Notes under the pieces: generated by a model
What the model was told of the DNA's origin: nothing
Databases searched by the model: none
What the model saw: only the letters and a program-made list of their open reading frames with translations
In this document: one piece after another, positions 36,647 to 47,274 of the stretch
How positions within the stretch are numbered: position 1 is the stretch's first letter
Layout of the letters: every line of letters begins with the position of its first letter
NCBI GenBank assembly: GCA_018818065.1
Contig: JAHISV010000009.1
Location: 304,867-368,866 of the forward strand
DNA: 64,000 nt
Direction: 5' to 3'
From: Bacteroidota bacterium
GTDB taxonomy: Bacteria; Bacteroidota; Ignavibacteria; Ignavibacteriales; Melioribacteraceae
Translations under genes and position numbers: made by a program

Positions 36647-39142
36647 CTAAAAATGCAATTTTATAATTTCAGATTCGTTGTTCTGTTTATAAGGGATTTT
36701 TATTTCGTAGACATTCCCTTGCTTTTTTATAGTACTACCTTCAATAATATTCTTATCACTTTGATAAATCTCAACCGGCTCAATCCCAGAAGCTATTTCT
36801 AAAAAACCTTCATGCCCCGGAAACGACTTCAGTTCTATTTTAAAAATATTTTTTTCTTTATCATAATTGCAGGATTCCAACATCGAATTCGTTTCAGTTA
36901 TATACGGTGCATTCATTTCTCCCATTGTTATTCGGATGCTTTTTGTATTATTAACATTCATTCCAATAACTAAAGAATATTCTTCGACATCATCATATTT
37001 AATACTTGAGGCATATTCTCCATGTCCCTCTAAGGTAACTTCAACAGGGCTGTTATTTATAACAATGTTAAATATACATTTTAACTGGTCTTTTTTTAGC
37101 CACGGATCAAGGTTGATATTCCAATCATTATCTTTAATACCAAAAAGATGGTATAGACTGTAAATGTACCAGCTGGCCGCCCAGGAAAATTGAGGTTTAT
37201 CTACTTTACCATACACTGAGCTATCAGAATAATTACTGCAACGGTATTCGTACATGGCAGGTTGACCATTCGGGCTATTGATAATTCCTTCTAAAGTCAT
37301 AATCTTTTTCACGAATTCATATGCTTCATCATTTTTATTTGAAGCTGTTAAATTCAACAAATACCATGCATTAGCATGAGACCATATTCCGCCGTTTGCA
37401 TATAAGAAAGGTTGACCGACTTCATTGCCCTGAAACTTTAAAAAGTCTTTTAGTAAATGAAAATCCATGGGGTAAACGTTATAAATTCCCAACTTTGCGT
37501 CCAATAATTTTTGTCTGGCGGATTCAATGATCTGCAGTTTCCTCTCTTTTCCAATTAAATTAAAGTGTGCCGCCAGTAAAGAGCCAATATAATAATGGGT
37601 ATCCAGACTGTCGTTTTGATAATAATTAATTAAATACTTTTTATCATCGTTCCACAATTTTGCATTTAACTGTATTTGCATTCTGTTTGATAAGCTTTCA
37701 TATTCTAAAAGCCTGTTTTCGTTCTTTTCAATTCTAGCAGCTACATATACATATTCGCGCAGAGCTTTAATCGCGAGAATAGTCATGAAAGAACGGGGTC
37801 CATAGCTGTTACCTATATCCCAGCCATCTGGACGCGAAGCCCACATGAGATCATCCTCTTTCTTATTTCCAAGGGTTATCTCAATGCTTCTTTGGATTAG
37901 CGGGTAAAGATTTTTAAGCAGAGGAATATTATTTGAATGTTTCAGATACTTACCACATAAAATCACAAACCATAAGTGATTCCAATTATCCAACTCGGAA
38001 TATTCAGTGAAATAACTGCTGTCCTTCCAATAATATGCATGTGGTATCACATTTTCTTTATTCGAATGTTTTTGAATAAACAGAAGATCATTCTCAACAC
38101 TTTTAATATCATAATTTACTCTTGATAAATCCGTTACAAGCATATCATGAGTAAAGAAAAAATTATATTCTGCCGGGCAGGGCATTAAAACAGTATCCTG
38201 ATCTATATAATGAGTGTTTGAAATTATTACAGCTTTTGCCCATTTATAAGTATGGTCAATTGATTTTTCGTTCGTTATAAATTCTGACTCAGAGAATGTT
38301 TTATTAAGCACATATTTTTCTAAATCATCAATTTCCTTCTGATAATTTTCCTTAAGATATGTTATTGTATTATCAACTCCATCTCTATTATTTGATCCTA
38401 TAACTTGTACGATATTTAATGATTCTCTCTGAGCCAAAGTCTTTACATACCTAAACTTATAATCAGAAGAAGAAGAATTTTGTGCGGAGGATGAATCATA
38501 ACAAGGCATTTCACCGGTATTAGTGACAAATACAGCAGGGAACTGTGTTCTAAAATCATCATAATAACAAATCGCTGTGGAACCGTCGGTAGAGTATGTA
38601 GATCGAGACGGACTAACAGAATCATATGTGTGGCATGTTCTTAATCCTGACGATAGCAGTGTTTGTAATGAATATTCATTTTCCGAAGCTGTGGTATTAG
38701 TTATGCTATATTTAATTACAAAAGCCGATATTGTTTTACAGAACTCGTAACTGATTTTTATCTGCAAATCCGGACCTTCGTTGCAAAATTCTACCCTGTA
38801 TGGTGTTAATTCATACTTCCATATTTGCGAAGCTATTGTTTTATACTGGCCGTTGTTTACTTTTAATTTAATATCTATAACTTGCGTTGTATCCCGGAAC
38901 CAATAATCAGCACTATTATCAATACTATTCGCAACAGGGGAAAAATAACTTACTCTCTGAGGTAGCGGTAATCCTTTGTGAAATTCAATTCCTGCCAAAG
39001 GTCCGCCCACTTCAATTTGTGAATTACCTTTATACTGAACTGCTAACTGCTTTCTCATACTTAAAACTTCCGAGTTGGAAAGCTGCTGTCCATTTAGAAA
39101 GAGATAGCTGAGAAAAAAAAATATTGAATAAATAGTTTTCAT
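36647..39142 (-). CDS. Secreted (alpha/alpha)6-type glycosidase-like protein, paralog A
   Basis: About 831 residues with a signal peptide (ending near LFLNGQQ). A beta-rich N-terminal part with LPLPQRVSYFSPVANSID is followed by a helical-barrel part carrying PCPAEYNFFFTHD, IPHAYYWKDSS, NWNHLWFVI, RPDGWDIGN and FSWAASWYIY. The aromatic and acidic motifs and the layout look like a six-hairpin glycosidase (GH63/GH94/GH133-like clan), but I cannot assign a CAZy family. It is clearly homologous to the lipoprotein at 42331-44799 over the whole length, and lacks a lipobox and T9SS domain. Likely periplasmic and acting on sugars imported by this operon. Confidence 0.68.
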   Translation of the reverse strand: MKTIYSIFFFLSYLFLNGQQLSNSEVLSMRKQLAVQYKGNSQIEVGGPLAGIEFHKGLPLPQRVSYFSPVANSIDNSADYWFRDTTQVIDIKLKVNNGQYKTIASQIWKYELTPYRVEFCNEGPDLQIKISYEFCKTISAFVIKYSITNTTASENEYSLQTLLSSGLRTCHTYDSVSPSRSTYSTDGSTAICYYDDFRTQFPAVFVTNTGEMPCYDSSSAQNSSSSDYKFRYVKTLAQRESLNIVQVIGSNNRDGVDNTITYLKENYQKEIDDLEKYVLNKTFSESEFITNEKSIDHTYKWAKAVIISNTHYIDQDTVLMPCPAEYNFFFTHDMLVTDLSRVNYDIKSVENDLLFIQKHSNKENVIPHAYYWKDSSYFTEYSELDNWNHLWFVILCGKYLKHSNNIPLLKNLYPLIQRSIEITLGNKKEDDLMWASRPDGWDIGNSYGPRSFMTILAIKALREYVYVAARIEKNENRLLEYESLSNRMQIQLNAKLWNDDKKYLINYYQNDSLDTHYYIGSLLAAHFNLIGKERKLQIIESARQKLLDAKLGIYNVYPMDFHLLKDFLKFQGNEVGQPFLYANGGIWSHANAWYLLNLTASNKNDEAYEFVKKIMTLEGIINSPNGQPAMYEYRCSNYSDSSVYGKVDKPQFSWAASWYIYSLYHLFGIKDNDWNINLDPWLKKDQLKCIFNIVINNSPVEVTLEGHGEYASSIKYDDVEEYSLVIGMNVNNTKSIRITMGEMNAPYITETNSMLESCNYDKEKNIFKIELKSFPGHEGFLEIASGIEPVEIYQSDKNIIEGSTIKKQGNVYEIKIPYKQNNESEIIKLHF

Positions 39143-39164
39143 TTTATGCATTAGCCGTTTGATA

Positions 39165-42100
39165 CTATTTCATTAAGACGAATTTTTTAGTACTGTTATA
39201 TTTACCCACTTTAAGTGTATAAAAATATATACCACTTGTTAATTGCCCGTTAATTGAATTTGAATTGAATTCAACAATGTATGTGCCCTGAGCTTTTAAT
39301 TCATTTACTAATGTTGTTACTTCTCTCCCAAGTAAATCATACACTTTTATTACTACATGTTCGGATGCTGGTGAAACTGAATATCTTATTTTCGTGGTGG
39401 GATTAAAAGGGTTCGGATAGTTCTGATACAACCTGGTTTCGGTTGGCAATTCACCTGCCTTCCCACTCTCCAGAGATGAGGGCATATCATATAGATTTTG
39501 AATCTCCTCATATGACAATCCGTAATCATAAATTCTTAAATCATCCAGCTCACCCTTAAAATTGTATGAAGAATTGCCGGGTAGTATTTGACCGATTGTA
39601 AAATCATAACTGGTTTGAGCAATTGCTCCTGAATAATTGCTAAAGGAATCCAGCTCCCCATTCAGGTAAATTTCATAATCATCACCTGAATAGAGCACTA
39701 CAAGGTGATATAATAATCCCTTCTCGATTAAAGTCTCAGAGTCAAGATCCTTAACACCCGAAGATGTTTTAAGAGTCCACCTGAACCTATTATTGGTGAT
39801 TGAAACCTTCCATCTCTTTTCCCAGCTGCCATGAGAGAGTGGATAAGCCTCTCTTTCGAAAAACTCACTAACCTTTATCCAGGTACTAATACTGATAGCA
39901 TCCTGAAAATTTAGGAGGGCATCATTCGGAATGGTAATTCTATCACTGATCCCATTGAAATAATAAGCCTCATTACTATTTCCGAATCTGTCATTTATCA
40001 TGTCTGGACCGCTAACAATTCCATTAAGATTATTGCCGCTTACGTCATTTGCATTTCCATTAAATGGATAGAAAGCAACCAGATTGCCCGGAACATGTAA
40101 GGAAAAGTCTCTTACCCGAACAGATATACTGTCTTCGCTCACTCCACCCCTGCCATCACTAACGCTGCAGGAAATAAAATAATCACCTTCATTTGCCGGC
40201 GCATTCCAGACAACACTGTTTCCCTCTCCACTCAATAATCCACCATTGTAGTAGAATGTATAAGAAAGGTTATCGCCATCCTCATCCTCAGCTGTGCAGA
40301 CAACAGTGGTTTCTGAATTTACATTTATCTTTCTGGGACTTGCCGATAACTTATTTATCACGGGAGGCGCATTAAGATACTCCAATACTTCCAAGGTTAC
40401 GTTTGCAGTATCCTGCCCTTCCCCATCATCAACAATACACTCAATGGTATAATTGCCAGTTTCTCCCGGTGCCGTCCAGGTTACATTTGAACCATCACCA
40501 TTTAGCGTACCTCCTGTGGAAGACCATAAATATGTAATTTCATCATCAACATCATTATCAACTGCAGTACAATAAATATTTGCGCTTTGTAAAACCGATA
40601 TCAGATTATTAGCGGATGCCAGACTTTTTATCCTTGGAGGATAGTTGGCTAAATCAATTCCATTATTGAAATCAATAACTCGATTGTTGACCAGACTTTT
40701 CTGTAAGTCATAATTAATTTGACTCCCAGACGGTATAAGCACAGCCATCACTACACCATCAGCCGGAATTGTAATATTTGCACTGCCGCTTACGCTGGTA
40801 CCGATAATAGAATTAGTAATCGCATCATAAATATCATGTGTGCCATTATCCAATTCAAATGTTACTGTTTGTCCTGATCCGTAAGGATTATAAAAGAGAT
40901 ATGTCGGATAAGCATCTTTACCGAAATAATCGGTCTTCAGCAGATCCAATTTTAGGATTTTAGAAACATTGGTAGTATCCAGAATGCCGCCTAATATGCC
41001 AACATGAGATGAGCCGTAAAGCGCAAGGTTAGTCTCTCCCCACCCTCCGTTAATGGCGTCACCAGTAGCGTACGGGCTTACACCATACATTTCCTCCCGG
41101 ATTGCCTCGTGACCGATATAAGAATTTGGATCGTGCGCATATGACCATTCTTCACTATCCTGATAATTTTCAGGTAGATAATTTGGGTAAAACAATCTTG
41201 CGGCATTAGCAGCATTTAATACCCATTTACCAATGGCTCTTGCGAACCTATCGTCATAACGTACCAGAGGGACCAGAGCCCCGATCTGTTCAAAGGTATT
41301 CATTAGGAATGCATAATCATTGTTCCCATCAGCTTCCCCAATTAAACCGCTTACGTCGTAGTTACCCCATCTGCCGAGGATCGCTCCCCAGTCTCTGAGA
41401 GGGCCAACAAAGAAACACCAACCGAGTAGATTTTTCACATCATAATCGGTTCCTATTTCAGCATTCATTCTCGCAGCTGTGTAAGCGCCATAGGCCAGTT
41501 GTAACTCATAGGAAGGATTGGTCTCTAATCCATCCAAATATTCCATACACCATTCAGCGCCAATCTTATATTTTTCATCGCCTGTTTCAACATAGGCGTT
41601 ATAAAGAATCCAGGCTAAGGCACCTGCGGATTCAGGTTCCTTAACATCAGAAGTAACAGGAGTCATTGTTGCAAGATCCCATCCTGTGTAGTTCATATAA
41701 GGAATCTGCCAGGGAGTTGCGCTCCCATTCATGGCAACAACGGCTTCCAGCCATCTATCAGCAACTGAAACAAATTGATAATCAAAATCACCAGTGTGGG
41801 GGTATAGATCATAGAGTTGATAGAAGAAAACATTCGGCATGGTTTCGTACCACCAGTCATCTTTTGTATCATCGACCGGATGGTTTTTGTACACATTCTG
41901 TTCCGGTCTTTTGTTAAACCACTCTTCACACATTAAAACATAATTGTTCCCATCCTGCTGGGTCTTATCTATACCAACGAGGGTAGCGCCTATAACTGCC
42001 GGTAGACAATTGATAGCTTCAGCAGAAGTAGGTGAACTGGTCCCGACAACCGTATGAAGTCCGAAACTATTATGACCTGGATAATTATCAGTATTCGTGT

Positions 42101-42314
42101 TAAGCCCAATCAGGGGCAGATATTCTCCAACAGCTTCAAAATTAAAAACAAGTGAATCATAACCCACAGCTACCTGCTGCCAGTCTCTCATTAAATAGGG
42201 CTCAGGAAAATTAGGCATTTGCTCAACTGGATAAATGCTTATCTGTTGAGTCAGCAATTTTACTTGAATCACGAAGACCAATAGTAATATTTTTTGTAAG
42301 GGTGATGTTTTCAT
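39165..42314 (-). CDS. T9SS-exported surface protein with (alpha/alpha)-like N-terminal domain, Ig-like repeats and LamG
   Basis: About 1049 residues. After a signal peptide, residues of about 25-520 form a helical, Trp/Tyr-rich domain (DWWYETMPN, GWDLATMTP, WGAILGRWGN), plausibly an alpha-barrel carbohydrate enzyme. Two PKD/Ig-like repeats (about 570-765, PPVINKLSASP) and a LamG domain (about 770-945, ISISTWIKVSE ... GELDDLRIYD) follow. The T9SS type A sorting domain (QNYPNPFNPTTKI, ending KKFVLMK) closes it. GTGAGAG precedes the ATG at 42314; the upstream GTG was rejected. It sits between the two glycosidase-like paralogs, so it is probably the cell-surface polysaccharide-acting part of the operon. 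No family could be named. Confidence 0.72.
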   Translation of the reverse strand: MKTSPLQKILLLVFVIQVKLLTQQISIYPVEQMPNFPEPYLMRDWQQVAVGYDSLVFNFEAVGEYLPLIGLNTNTDNYPGHNSFGLHTVVGTSSPTSAEAINCLPAVIGATLVGIDKTQQDGNNYVLMCEEWFNKRPEQNVYKNHPVDDTKDDWWYETMPNVFFYQLYDLYPHTGDFDYQFVSVADRWLEAVVAMNGSATPWQIPYMNYTGWDLATMTPVTSDVKEPESAGALAWILYNAYVETGDEKYKIGAEWCMEYLDGLETNPSYELQLAYGAYTAARMNAEIGTDYDVKNLLGWCFFVGPLRDWGAILGRWGNYDVSGLIGEADGNNDYAFLMNTFEQIGALVPLVRYDDRFARAIGKWVLNAANAARLFYPNYLPENYQDSEEWSYAHDPNSYIGHEAIREEMYGVSPYATGDAINGGWGETNLALYGSSHVGILGGILDTTNVSKILKLDLLKTDYFGKDAYPTYLFYNPYGSGQTVTFELDNGTHDIYDAITNSIIGTSVSGSANITIPADGVVMAVLIPSGSQINYDLQKSLVNNRVIDFNNGIDLANYPPRIKSLASANNLISVLQSANIYCTAVDNDVDDEITYLWSSTGGTLNGDGSNVTWTAPGETGNYTIECIVDDGEGQDTANVTLEVLEYLNAPPVINKLSASPRKINVNSETTVVCTAEDEDGDNLSYTFYYNGGLLSGEGNSVVWNAPANEGDYFISCSVSDGRGGVSEDSISVRVRDFSLHVPGNLVAFYPFNGNANDVSGNNLNGIVSGPDMINDRFGNSNEAYYFNGISDRITIPNDALLNFQDAISISTWIKVSEFFEREAYPLSHGSWEKRWKVSITNNRFRWTLKTSSGVKDLDSETLIEKGLLYHLVVLYSGDDYEIYLNGELDSFSNYSGAIAQTSYDFTIGQILPGNSSYNFKGELDDLRIYDYGLSYEEIQNLYDMPSSLESGKAGELPTETRLYQNYPNPFNPTTKIRYSVSPASEHVVIKVYDLLGREVTTLVNELKAQGTYIVEFNSNSINGQLTSGIYFYTLKVGKYNSTKKFVLMK

Positions 42315-42330
42315 TTCTCTCACACAGTAA

Positions 42331-44799
42331 TTAATTATTATGGAAATACACTTCTACTGCATTATGTTTTTTATTCGTTGCGATATTTATTTTAATCTCA
42401 TATATGCTTTCATCAATTTCAGTCACATCATAATCGGACAAAATTTGTCCCATGAACTCAACCTTTTTGATCTTTCTGTCACTAACTATTTTAATCTCAC
42501 TCCCGACATTAAGAGGGTCTTCGAAATTTACAGATAGAAGGTTTTGATCAGAGGACCACGAACATACTTCCAACTTCGATGATATTTCTCTCAAATAAGG
42601 ATTTGATGGTCTACCAAGCACCACATCAATTTTATCGACTTTAAGAGTCCCTGGTAAAACCAAAGAGTTATACTCTTTATCATCAAAAAGAATCTTTTCA
42701 CAATAAGATCCATTCCCTTTCAGGTGAACATCAATGTTATTTCCGTAGGCGAATAAATTAAAATCGCATTCATTCTGATAATCTGACAAATAGGGTTTCA
42801 GTGTAATATCCCATGTTGATTCTTTAACGCCATATAAGTTGTAAAGAGTATACATATACCAGCCAGCTGCCCAGGAGAAGTTCGGTTTGTCTATCAACCC
42901 GTAATCATCACCCGCGCTAACTCTATATTCATACATAGCCGGCTGACCAACAGGTGATAACATATTACCTTTAACTGTCAGGAATTTCTTCATATAATCT
43001 TCAGCGTTGCGGAGTAATCCATTATTTATCAGTCCAAGAATATAAAAGGCATTAGCATGCGTCCAAATACCACCGTTGAAGTAGTATCCAACCTTACCTT
43101 CCTCTCCCCCTTTTAGATCAAGTTTTTTTGTGATCGTATGAATATCCATGGGGAAAACATTGTAGATGCCGATGTTTTTATCTAAAAGTTTTTCTTCGAT
43201 GGTTGTCAACATTTGGGCAGATTGTTCCTGATTTAATAGACCATAATGAAGAGCGAGTATTGAACCCATGTAGTAATGTTCATCCAATGATCCATCTTCA
43301 AGATAATTCATTAAATATTTTCTATCCTGATTCCAGAGTTTTTCACTCAGATTCTTCTTAATCAATTCCGCCTGATGATACTTTTCAACAATAGTCTCGT
43401 CAACCTGATCGAGTTCCACAGCTATATGAATGTATTCCATAAGTGCCTTGTATGCAAGAATTGTCATATACGATCTCGGGCCGGTATTATCTCCGGCATC
43501 CCACCAGTCTGGTCTGTGCGAATAAACAAGTCCATCAATAATTTTATTACCGAGAACTGTGCTGAGACTCTTTTTAATGTAAGGATAGATTTCAGAGATA
43601 AATTCTTTATCACCGCTATGGCGCAGATATGCACTTGATGCTATCACAAACCAGAAATGATTCCAATTATCATCCCCTGCAAATTCAGTAGCAAAAGCTG
43701 AGTCCTTCCAATAATAGGCATGCGGAATTAATTTCTCTTCATTACCATGTTTTGTAATAAACTGGAGATCTTCCTTAACACGGCCTGGATTATAATTAAC
43801 AATAGCCAGATCGCATAATAAAACATCATGTGTGAAGAAGAAATTATACTCAGCCGGACAGGGCATTAGAATTTTGCTTCCATCAATGTAATGCCGATTT
43901 GCCTCAAGCATACTTTTCGCCCATTGTATAGAGTGGTCTAAGGTACTATCACCAGTCATGAAATGGTGCCCATCAGTAACTACGTTTTGCATAAATTCAG
44001 TAAACTTTTGCAACTCGGCAGTTAAATTCTTTTTAAGATACTCCACTTCAGTAATTGCACTTTCATAACTGGAACTTCCCACAACCTGAATAATTGAAAC
44101 TGTCTCGTTTGGTTTAATTTCGCAGGTGTAAAGAAATTTAGTGCCATCTCTTTCCACGTTAATATTTTTACTGCTTTGATCAAATGAATATACTGAACTG
44201 TTCCCAACGTCAACCTGAGAGTAATCAAGTATATAGCCATTGCCATTTTCCAAATCTCTTATATTTGTTGGATAGAATGTGCTATAAGAATGAGAACTGC
44301 GTAAAATATTTTTTAACTCAGTATTGAAGGATATTTTTTGATTTTTATCAGCGAGATTTTTAAATGAATATTTGACTGCAAATGCACCGTATTCCTTCAT
44401 GAAGTTATATTCAATTTCCACATTAAGAGAAGATGCATTGCTAATAAACTTTGCAGAGTAAGGTGAAATAAATGTTGTGTATTTCAGTTCTGTCAGATCA
44501 ATCTTCTCGTCACTGTCAAGTATAAGGAAAGCATGAGTTGTGTAGGAAGTGTCACGCGTCCAGTAATCTCGTGAAAAATCAATACTGTTAGCCAGCGGAT
44601 AGTAAAAACTTATTCTTTGGGGCAGAGGCTTACTATGATGAAATTCCAGCCCGCACAAGTTACCACCAATTTCTATTTTGGCATCTCCCTGGAATGATAT
44701 TTCCAGCGGAATCGTTGGTTTAATATCCTGCGAATGTTCGCAGGAAACAAATAACAATATAAAAATGGTGAATAATAACTTTATACTAAAGTATCTCAT
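42331..44799 (-). CDS. Lipoprotein (alpha/alpha)6-type glycosidase-like protein, paralog B
   Basis: About 822 residues with a clear lipoprotein signal (hydrophobic core then LLFVSCEHS, Cys at about 20). It shares the full set of motifs of the protein at 36647-39142: LPLPQRISFYYPLANSID, PCPAEYNFFFTHD, IPHAYYWKDSA, NWNHFWFVI, RPDWWDAGD, FSWAAGWYMY. The conserved Asp-rich and aromatic motifs argue for an active glycosidase in the periplasm or on the outer membrane. GAGGAA lies seven bases before the ATG at 44799, which is therefore preferred to the TTG at 44814. It is 18 bases from the GH2 gene. Confidence 0.7.
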   Translation of the reverse strand: MRYFSIKLLFTIFILLFVSCEHSQDIKPTIPLEISFQGDAKIEIGGNLCGLEFHHSKPLPQRISFYYPLANSIDFSRDYWTRDTSYTTHAFLILDSDEKIDLTELKYTTFISPYSAKFISNASSLNVEIEYNFMKEYGAFAVKYSFKNLADKNQKISFNTELKNILRSSHSYSTFYPTNIRDLENGNGYILDYSQVDVGNSSVYSFDQSSKNINVERDGTKFLYTCEIKPNETVSIIQVVGSSSYESAITEVEYLKKNLTAELQKFTEFMQNVVTDGHHFMTGDSTLDHSIQWAKSMLEANRHYIDGSKILMPCPAEYNFFFTHDVLLCDLAIVNYNPGRVKEDLQFITKHGNEEKLIPHAYYWKDSAFATEFAGDDNWNHFWFVIASSAYLRHSGDKEFISEIYPYIKKSLSTVLGNKIIDGLVYSHRPDWWDAGDNTGPRSYMTILAYKALMEYIHIAVELDQVDETIVEKYHQAELIKKNLSEKLWNQDRKYLMNYLEDGSLDEHYYMGSILALHYGLLNQEQSAQMLTTIEEKLLDKNIGIYNVFPMDIHTITKKLDLKGGEEGKVGYYFNGGIWTHANAFYILGLINNGLLRNAEDYMKKFLTVKGNMLSPVGQPAMYEYRVSAGDDYGLIDKPNFSWAAGWYMYTLYNLYGVKESTWDITLKPYLSDYQNECDFNLFAYGNNIDVHLKGNGSYCEKILFDDKEYNSLVLPGTLKVDKIDVVLGRPSNPYLREISSKLEVCSWSSDQNLLSVNFEDPLNVGSEIKIVSDRKIKKVEFMGQILSDYDVTEIDESIYEIKINIATNKKHNAVEVYFHNN

Positions 44800-44806
44800 A
44801 AAGTAA

Positions 44807-44812
44807 TTCCTC
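44807..44812 (-). promoter_or_regulatory. Ribosome binding site of glycosidase paralog B
   Basis: GAGGAA on the minus strand, seven bases before the ATG at 44799. It supports the lipoprotein start and rejects the upstream TTG. Confidence 0.55.
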
Positions 44813-44817
44813 AAATC

Positions 44818-47262
44818 TTAAGAAGACAAATAATCGTTCAGAGTGAATAACTTGAGCTTAGAAATATCCAGCTCTTCCCTGTTAGTAGCTTTATATTCTA
44901 TAATAACAGATTCATTCTTAAGAAGGATAAAACCCCTCTTAGCAAATACAACTCCTTTAGAATACAGGTCACCAAAAATTATAGGAGTTTTAGCTTTTAT
45001 TGTAATTGCATTCTCTTCTTTATTATGTTTTATGTCTACTTTTGCTTTGGGAAGAGTTATATGTTTCCACTCTTTTTCAACAAAATAGTTTCGATGGATT
45101 ATTGAATTCTCTTTCGAATATATTGATGAAGTAATCAGCGAATTATTAATGTCTATTTTACCAAGCGGGAGTCTGATTGTCTTACTGCCCAGTAAGGAAA
45201 TATTAATTCTCTTAAGAACCTCTGTATCGCCCCCTGGGAGTTTGGTAGACTCCAGATTCAAATTTCCACGAAATTGCTTTTCGGAATCATTGATAATATT
45301 GATAATGATTTCTTTATCCGTGATCGAGACTTTTGAGAAAATGTTATTAAACGAGTCTTTAACAAAGTAATATGACATCTTTGGTGCTGCGCTGGAATCT
45401 ACCAGCGACCAGCTGATAACGGTCCACACATCGTTTAACTGCCAGATGATACTACCATTTGTTTTTTCATTTGTACGCCAATGTTCCAGGCAAGTTTTTA
45501 AGGCCAGTCCCTGATTAAGTTGTGTGAGATAAATATAATCCTCCCACTCAGTTCTTAAGGGGAGATGTGCAGATAAAAACCGGATAACACGCTCAGGGCC
45601 CTCGACCTGCTTGTTGTGATGTTCTGCAATCTCACTTTGAATGTTTCTCTCATTTTTAGGTATTACTGCATCAAGAGTATCTCTGTTCGCGGCGCCTTGG
45701 AATCCAAACTCGGAAACGAAGAGACTACTATCTTCAATAACTGTAGTATAATCCTTCCAGAAACTCCAAATGTACCACTGATGCCTGTTTCCGGACGTTT
45801 GAGAGTTCGGATCCTTATCACTTCCAAATGGTGAAGAAGGCCAATATGGCTCGCCAATTTTTTTCTCTTTAAGAATACCCGGGATTAATTTGTGATAAAT
45901 ATTGTATCCCGGCATCTCTATATATGAAGATGTTTGTTCCTGAGTCCAAATCCATTCATTTTCATTATTACCACACCACAGAGCAATACTTGGGTGATTT
46001 CTTATTCTTTCAACGTTTTGCCTGACTTCTTTTTCAACACTGCTTAAAAAATCCCTATGTTCCGGATATGAGCCGCAGGCAAACATGAAATCCTGCCAGA
46101 CAAGTAAACCATATTTGTCACACAAATCGTAAAACACGTCACTCTCATAAATACCACCACCCCAGACTCTTAACATGTTCATGTTTGCATTTGCTGCAAG
46201 TGCTATAAGCTCTTCATATCCCTTCTCTGTCCCCCTGTCCAAAAAAGAATCAATAGGTATCCAGTTGGCCCCTTTAATAAAAAGGGGCTTACCATTTATA
46301 ATGAATTTGAAAGTCTTTTCACCATTCTCTTTTAAAGAAAGTTTTACTGTTCTAATGCCGATCTTTTTGGCAACAGCGGCAATTTCTTCTTTATTCTCAT
46401 TTAGCACAATCAGCTCAACATTATACAAGTTCTGTTCACCCATTCCATTAGGCCACCAAAGCTTTGGGTTTACTACTTCGAACTTTACTTTGTTATTACC
46501 TGAAATACATTTTCCATCAAGCGCCTGCTTAAAACCACTCCTTTTCATTTCGATCAAATAATGTGAACCAGCGGCTATGGTTTTGGGAAGTTTGAACTGA
46601 ACTTCGATTGTTACATAATCCTCTCTTATCCGCAACGTCTTGAATGCAAACTCACTGATAATTACTTCTTCACTCTTTTTCAGATAAACCGTTTTCCATA
46701 TACCTGCATTTGGTAAACTGGGACCCCAGTCCCAACCAAAAGAATATTGCGCCTTTCTTATATATGCTCTGGTAGAGTTAAGTGCTACAGGCAGTTTGCC
46801 ATACTTTAGTTCTTCTGCTTTTGCATAGCTTATTGGAGAAAGCAGAATAACCTTGAGCTCATTTTTCTTAGGTTTTATTATCTCTGATATACCAAAAGTA
46901 TATTGCCGAAACATATTATCTGTAACACCAAGCAGCTTACCATTAAACCATACTTCGCTCACAGTATCGATACCATCAAAAACAAGAGTATCAAAAGAGA
47001 GGTCTGCCGCATCAAATACTTTTTTATAAACCCAATCGCATTCCGAAACCCAATCGACCATCTTTTCATTATCGGAATAAAATGGATCCGCAATAATTTT
47101 GTTCTTCAGTAAATCATTGAGTATCGAACCTGGAATATTGGTCTTTGTGAATTGTTTTATTTTCTTATCTAATACATCCGAAAGAGATAATTTTTTATGG
47201 TTCTTATGTAATTTATAATACCATTCATTGTTAAGTGCTATAATTCTTGTATTTGTCATCAT
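44818..47262 (-). CDS. Beta-mannosidase, glycoside hydrolase family 2
   Basis: An 814-residue cytoplasmic enzyme without signal peptide. Domains in order: N-terminal sugar-binding jelly roll (about 1-195, with KAQYSFGWDWGPSLPNAG, typical of mannosidase-type GH2), Ig-like domain (about 200-300), and TIM barrel (about 300-600). The GNNENEW motif has acid/base E434, and VSEFGFQG has nucleophile E518. RVWGGGIYE and LVWQDFMFACG are also typical of beta-mannosidases. It releases terminal beta-mannose from manno-oligosaccharides. With three GH130 genes and a sugar importer in the same operon, it is the best evidence that the substrate is a beta-mannan. Confidence 0.93.
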   Translation of the reverse strand: MMTNTRIIALNNEWYYKLHKNHKKLSLSDVLDKKIKQFTKTNIPGSILNDLLKNKIIADPFYSDNEKMVDWVSECDWVYKKVFDAADLSFDTLVFDGIDTVSEVWFNGKLLGVTDNMFRQYTFGISEIIKPKKNELKVILLSPISYAKAEELKYGKLPVALNSTRAYIRKAQYSFGWDWGPSLPNAGIWKTVYLKKSEEVIISEFAFKTLRIREDYVTIEVQFKLPKTIAAGSHYLIEMKRSGFKQALDGKCISGNNKVKFEVVNPKLWWPNGMGEQNLYNVELIVLNENKEEIAAVAKKIGIRTVKLSLKENGEKTFKFIINGKPLFIKGANWIPIDSFLDRGTEKGYEELIALAANANMNMLRVWGGGIYESDVFYDLCDKYGLLVWQDFMFACGSYPEHRDFLSSVEKEVRQNVERIRNHPSIALWCGNNENEWIWTQEQTSSYIEMPGYNIYHKLIPGILKEKKIGEPYWPSSPFGSDKDPNSQTSGNRHQWYIWSFWKDYTTVIEDSSLFVSEFGFQGAANRDTLDAVIPKNERNIQSEIAEHHNKQVEGPERVIRFLSAHLPLRTEWEDYIYLTQLNQGLALKTCLEHWRTNEKTNGSIIWQLNDVWTVISWSLVDSSAAPKMSYYFVKDSFNNIFSKVSITDKEIIINIINDSEKQFRGNLNLESTKLPGGDTEVLKRINISLLGSKTIRLPLGKIDINNSLITSSIYSKENSIIHRNYFVEKEWKHITLPKAKVDIKHNKEENAITIKAKTPIIFGDLYSKGVVFAKRGFILLKNESVIIEYKATNREELDISKLKLFTLNDYLSS

Positions 47263-47274
47263 TTTTCCTTTTTC

